Source of the DNA: Patescibacteria group bacterium
GTDB taxonomy: Bacteria; Patescibacteriota; WWE3; UBA101185; UBA10185
DNA length: 8,336 bases
Assembly: GCA_022710505.1 (NCBI GenBank)
Contig: JAKLGS010000030.1
Location: 1 to 8,336, forward strand
Reading direction: 5' to 3'
In this document: positions 6,114 through 8,336 of the stretch, piece after piece
Numbering within the stretch: position 1 is the stretch's first letter
How the letters are laid out: every line of letters begins with the position of its first letter
Made by a program: the position numbers and the translations under genes
Notes under the pieces: model-generated
What the model was told of the DNA's origin: nothing
Seen by the model: the letters and a program-made list of their open reading frames with translations, nothing else
Databases searched by the model: none

Positions 6114-6764
6114 CTAAATACCCTTTCTCTTAGAAATTCCTTTAAGTAAAGCTTCCGCAGCCTTGCTGGAAATTTCAAGGTCCCATTTAATGGCATGATT
6201 TAATACCAGCAAACTTGTGCTATCAAAGCTCGGGTCTACTACATTTATATTCCCAAATCTTTGATTTCTTTCAGAATTATCAATATTTAAAATATCAACC
6301 CCACCGAAAGTTCCTCCCACATCTTCCAATAATCTGCCCAAGCTGTCTCTCGAAGGGGCGCCTACAGTTATGATTAAATCAAAATCGTAACCTTTGATTT
6401 CAGATTTTATTTTGGATAAATCGAAATCTCTTTCAATAGGACTTAGTGAAAAATGTAAAACATCGTTTTCGGTTGAGTAATTTACTTTTGAAGCATTAGT
6501 ATTGGAGTAGTCAACAGAGACCACAAGTTCTCTTGCAGAAGAATTATCAGCAATGTTTATATCCTCGACATCTCCGAAATCCTGCGGAACCATACCGGGA
6601 TACAAAATCATTACCTCCTTACCTTCGGCTTGTAGCATATAGTAAAGACCTACCGCGGATGAAAATGAATCAATACCCGCAGTTTTAGAAGGAAGAATTA
6701 CTATACTTCCCGCTTCTTTAATAAGACTCAATATTTGGTTTGTTTTATCAAATTCAGAATTCAT
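6114..6764 (-). CDS. Degenerate DHH-family (NrnA/RecJ-like) protein lacking the DHHA1 domain
   Basis: The position between infB and rpsO and the overall pattern match the NrnA-type DHH phosphoesterases that hydrolyse short RNAs or nucleotides. The C-terminal half of this 216-aa protein still follows the family: NIDNSERNQRFGNINVVDP (160-178) aligns with NIDHHxxNxxFGxxNxVD, then DSTS and AAEALLKGI. But the DHH triad reads Asp162-Asn163-Ser164. The first metal motif (usually PDxDAxGS) reads AGIDSFSSAV (29-38), and the expected Asp of the next motif is replaced around ITVGAPS (132-138). The protein stops where the DHHA1 substrate-binding domain would begin; typical members have about 320 aa. It is therefore probably not a working phosphoesterase and may have a structural or RNA-binding role. 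The reading frame is intact, so this is not a recent pseudogene. No SD precedes the ATG. A strong promoter lies about 75 bases upstream. Confidence 0.75.
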   Translation of the reverse strand: MNSEFDKTNQILSLIKEAGSIVILPSKTAGIDSFSSAVGLYYMLQAEGKEVMILYPGMVPQDFGDVEDINIADNSSARELVVSVDYSNTNASKVNYSTENDVLHFSLSPIERDFDLSKIKSEIKGYDFDLIITVGAPSRDSLGRLLEDVGGTFGGVDILNIDNSERNQRFGNINVVDPSFDSTSLLVLNHAIKWDLEISSKAAEALLKGISKRKGI

Positions 6765-6784
6765 ATTTTATTTAAAATTTACTC

Positions 6785-6820
6785 GAGCAGGGAACACATA
6801 ATAAGTAGAGGATGGAACAC
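6785..6820 (-). repeat. Imperfect 13-base direct repeat in the 5' leader of the DHH-like gene
   Basis: On the minus strand GTGTTCCATCCTC (6820-6808) and GTGTTCCCTGCTC (6797-6785) share 11 of 13 bases with a 23-base period, close to two helical turns. They lie between the predicted transcription start and the start codon. They may be protein-binding sites or RNA elements, or chance. Confidence 0.4.
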
Positions 6821-6864
6821 TATACCAGAACCTGAAGAATTGTACAACTTTAGCCCTATAGTGT
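6817..6864. repeat. 8-bp inverted repeat around the DHH-like gene promoter
   Basis: ACACTATA (6817-6824) and TATAGTGT (6857-6864) are perfect inverted repeats 32 bases apart. They flank the -10 and predicted start site, and one arm overlaps the -35. The palindrome TTGTACAA (6840-6847) lies between them over the -10. This could be an operator arrangement; no regulator is identified. Confidence 0.4.
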
Positions 6865-6867
6865 CAA
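6839..6867 (-). promoter_or_regulatory. Strong promoter for the DHH-like gene
   Basis: The minus strand carries a perfect -35 TTGACA (6867-6862), a 17-base spacer and -10 TACAAT (6844-6839, 5 of 6 matches). Transcription would start near 6832, giving a leader of about 68 bases before the ATG at 6764. It is the best sigma-70-type promoter in the window. Confidence 0.65.
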
Positions 6868-6971
6868 ATGTCAGTGAGGCTTGAGGGCGATCCTAGAAAA
6901 TCAGGAAAACAGTAAAACATTATAATGACAAGGTAAATTGGGGTATAAATTTATAAAGAAATATCTAAAGA

Positions 6972-8336
6972 CTATAGAACTTCAAAGTACATGTCTGCAG
7001 TAATTTCTTCAAACTGGGGTTTAAGAAGTACACCACATTCATTGTCTTTACCGGCAACATCAATATCATCTTTTCCTTTTTTTAATTTTTTAATGGAACC
7101 GTAAAATAACGGCTCGTCTTCTTTTGTAAGATCTGCAGGATTTTTATTATAAATAGCTACACGTGATTTTACTTTTAGTGCTCCTGCAAGAACTTTACAT
7201 CCGGCGATGATATCGCCCGAATCAAGTTTAAATATTTTTATGACCTTGGCTCTGCCTTTTACCTTTGACATTTCATTAACAGCAGTTCCTTCCAAAAATT
7301 TTGCTGCGTCATCAATTAGATCGTAAATAGTTCTGTAAGACTTAATAAAAACACCTAAGGATTCTGCCAAATCTTCAACCGCGGGAGAAATTCTTATATC
7401 AAAACCCACAACCACACCTTTAACACTTTGAGCAAGCATTACATCTGACTCGGTTATATCCCCGGTCCCGGTGTGCAGGAGTTTTAAAGCATAGGTTGTC
7501 TCGGCCGAAGAAGTAACCAAGTTTGATAAACTTGCCTTAACAGCTTCCAGCGTACCCTCGGTGTCGGCTTTTAAGACCATAGAAACCATTCTTTTAGCGT
7601 CTTTTCCAATAATCTCTATTTTGTTGTCGTCTCTGGATAATTCAGCTAACTCACTTCCCTTCATTAATAAAATATCTCCGACATGAGGAACAACGCTAAA
7701 CCCGAGCAACTCTACAGGGTCCGAAGGACCGACTTCCTTCATTATTTTTCCGTCATATCCGGTCATTGATTTTATTTTTGCATTAATTCCCGAAGCTGAA
7801 ACTGTATCTCCAACTCTTAAAGTTCCATTTTTTAAAATACAAGAAACCACCACACCTTTTTTCCTATCAAGTCGGGATTCAATAATTATGGCTTCCATCT
7901 CACCTAAAGGGTCAGCCGGTATCGAAATCATTTCAGATAAAAGTAAAATAGCATCAAGAAGAGTATCCATCCCTTCTCCGGTTTTTGCCGACATTTCAAC
8001 ACAAATTTCGCTTCCACCCCAATCTTCTACAAGAACGTTTTCCTGAGCTAATTCTTGTTTTACTTTTCTCGGATCAGCACCCGGTTTGTCTATTTTATTT
8101 ATAGCTACGATAAAAGGAACTTTTGCTGCTCTGATGTGTGAAATAGCTTCTTTAGTTTGAGGTTTTACCCCTTCTTCTGCGGCTACAACTAGTACGACTA
8201 TGTCGGCAGCTCTTCCACCTCTGGCTCTCATCTGAGTAAATGCTGCATGGCCGGGTGTATCTATAAAAGTTATTTTTTTACCGTTATGAGAAATTTGGTA
8301 AGCACCAATATGTTGTGTAATACCGCCGTACTCTTT
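6972..8336 (-). CDS. infB: Translation initiation factor IF2, C-terminal part (N-terminus beyond the window)
   Basis: IF2 is the GTPase that brings initiator fMet-tRNA to the 30S subunit and promotes subunit joining. The frame is open to the window edge at 8336, so 454 residues are present; the P-loop (G1) and N-terminal domains lie outside. The visible part starts with switch I GGITQHIGAY, then G3 DTPGHAAFTQMRARG, G4 NKIDKPGAD and G5 SAKTGEG. Domains II and III follow (YRTIYDLIDDAAKFLEGT), then the C2 domain that binds initiator tRNA (IIAGCKV, LKKGKDD and NECGVLL with the conserved Glu-Cys-Gly). The C-terminus ends ADMYFEVL and stops with TAG. The Met at 8231 is inside the GTPase domain and is not the true start. 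Downstream, rbfA is missing from its frequent position. Identification is certain. Confidence 0.98.
   Translation of the reverse strand, partial: KEYGGITQHIGAYQISHNGKKITFIDTPGHAAFTQMRARGGRAADIVVLVVAAEEGVKPQTKEAISHIRAAKVPFIVAINKIDKPGADPRKVKQELAQENVLVEDWGGSEICVEMSAKTGEGMDTLLDAILLLSEMISIPADPLGEMEAIIIESRLDRKKGVVVSCILKNGTLRVGDTVSASGINAKIKSMTGYDGKIMKEVGPSDPVELLGFSVVPHVGDILLMKGSELAELSRDDNKIEIIGKDAKRMVSMVLKADTEGTLEAVKASLSNLVTSSAETTYALKLLHTGTGDITESDVMLAQSVKGVVVGFDIRISPAVEDLAESLGVFIKSYRTIYDLIDDAAKFLEGTAVNEMSKVKGRAKVIKIFKLDSGDIIAGCKVLAGALKVKSRVAIYNKNPADLTKEDEPLFYGSIKKLKKGKDDIDVAGKDNECGVLLKPQFEEITADMYFEVL

Larger units (their letters stand above)
6765..6971 (-). other. Gene-free spacer between infB and the DHH-like gene
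   Basis: This 207-base stretch holds no convincing gene on either strand; rbfA, often found here, is absent. It contains the promoter at 6839-6867, an 8-bp inverted repeat, a TTGTACAA palindrome on the -10, and a 13-base imperfect direct repeat. I see no tRNA, SRP RNA or other known RNA signature. Confidence 0.6.

Noticed and set aside
6864..6920. Minus-strand 18-codon ORF in the infB-DHH spacer
   Set aside because: It has no SD and no coupling to a downstream gene; its ATG merely overlaps a TATAAT sequence.
6919..6924. Perfect TATAAT on the minus strand after infB
   Set aside because: No -35 with more than 3 of 6 matches at normal spacing, and the TTGACA/TACAAT promoter downstream is far better.
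6944..6955. 12-base palindrome TATAAATTTATA after infB
   Set aside because: Made only of A and T in an AT-rich spacer; too weak for a terminator and easily due to chance.
6972..8231. Reading infB as a complete 419-aa gene starting at the Met at 8231
   Set aside because: The frame continues to the window edge and encodes the IF2 switch I and DTPGH motifs upstream, so the Met is internal.
1..8336. Alternative genetic code with UGA as glycine, as in some Patescibacteria
   Set aside because: All recognised genes are full-length without in-frame TGA, so no recoding is visible.

Overview
The window reads as a chromosomal segment of a low-GC bacterium, most likely from the Candidate Phyla Radiation (Patescibacteria; a Microgenomates-like lineage is my best guess). 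This is inferred from gene content, reduced or degenerate versions of house-keeping proteins, and AT-rich starts that mostly lack Shine-Dalgarno (SD) sites. Every supported gene lies on the minus strand, so the biological order runs from high to low coordinates. Recognised genes end in TAA or TAG and contain no in-frame TGA, which fits the standard bacterial code. I see no mobile element, CRISPR array, tRNA or rRNA.

In transcription order the window starts inside infB (translation factor IF2, N-terminal part outside the window). Next come a 207-base gene-free stretch with a strong promoter, a shortened DHH-family protein with a degenerate active site, and rpsO (ribosomal protein S15) behind its own extended -10 promoter. 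A structured spacer with a probable 22-codon leader ORF leads into pnp (PNPase). This is a stripped form of the common bacterial order infB-rbfA-DHH-truB-ribF-rpsO-pnp, with rbfA, truB and ribF absent from their usual places.

A second group begins at a promoter just downstream of pnp, whose -10 lies only 7 bases before the start codon, so its mRNA is probably leaderless. It encodes a membrane protein with a cytoplasmic zinc ribbon, then a Lon-type AAA+ ATPase with no protease domain (one-base start/stop overlap), a family 4 uracil-DNA glycosylase with an altered iron-sulfur ligand, and the N-terminal part of ribonuclease J, which runs off the window at position 1.

Functionally the segment combines translation (IF2, S15), RNA turnover (PNPase, RNase J), DNA repair (UDG) and a possible membrane-linked remodelling pair (zinc-ribbon protein plus Lon-like ATPase). 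The most novel candidates are that pair and the leader ORF of pnp. The leader ORF has the best SD in the window, has its start codon inside a perfect hairpin, and overlaps the pnp start codon by four bases.
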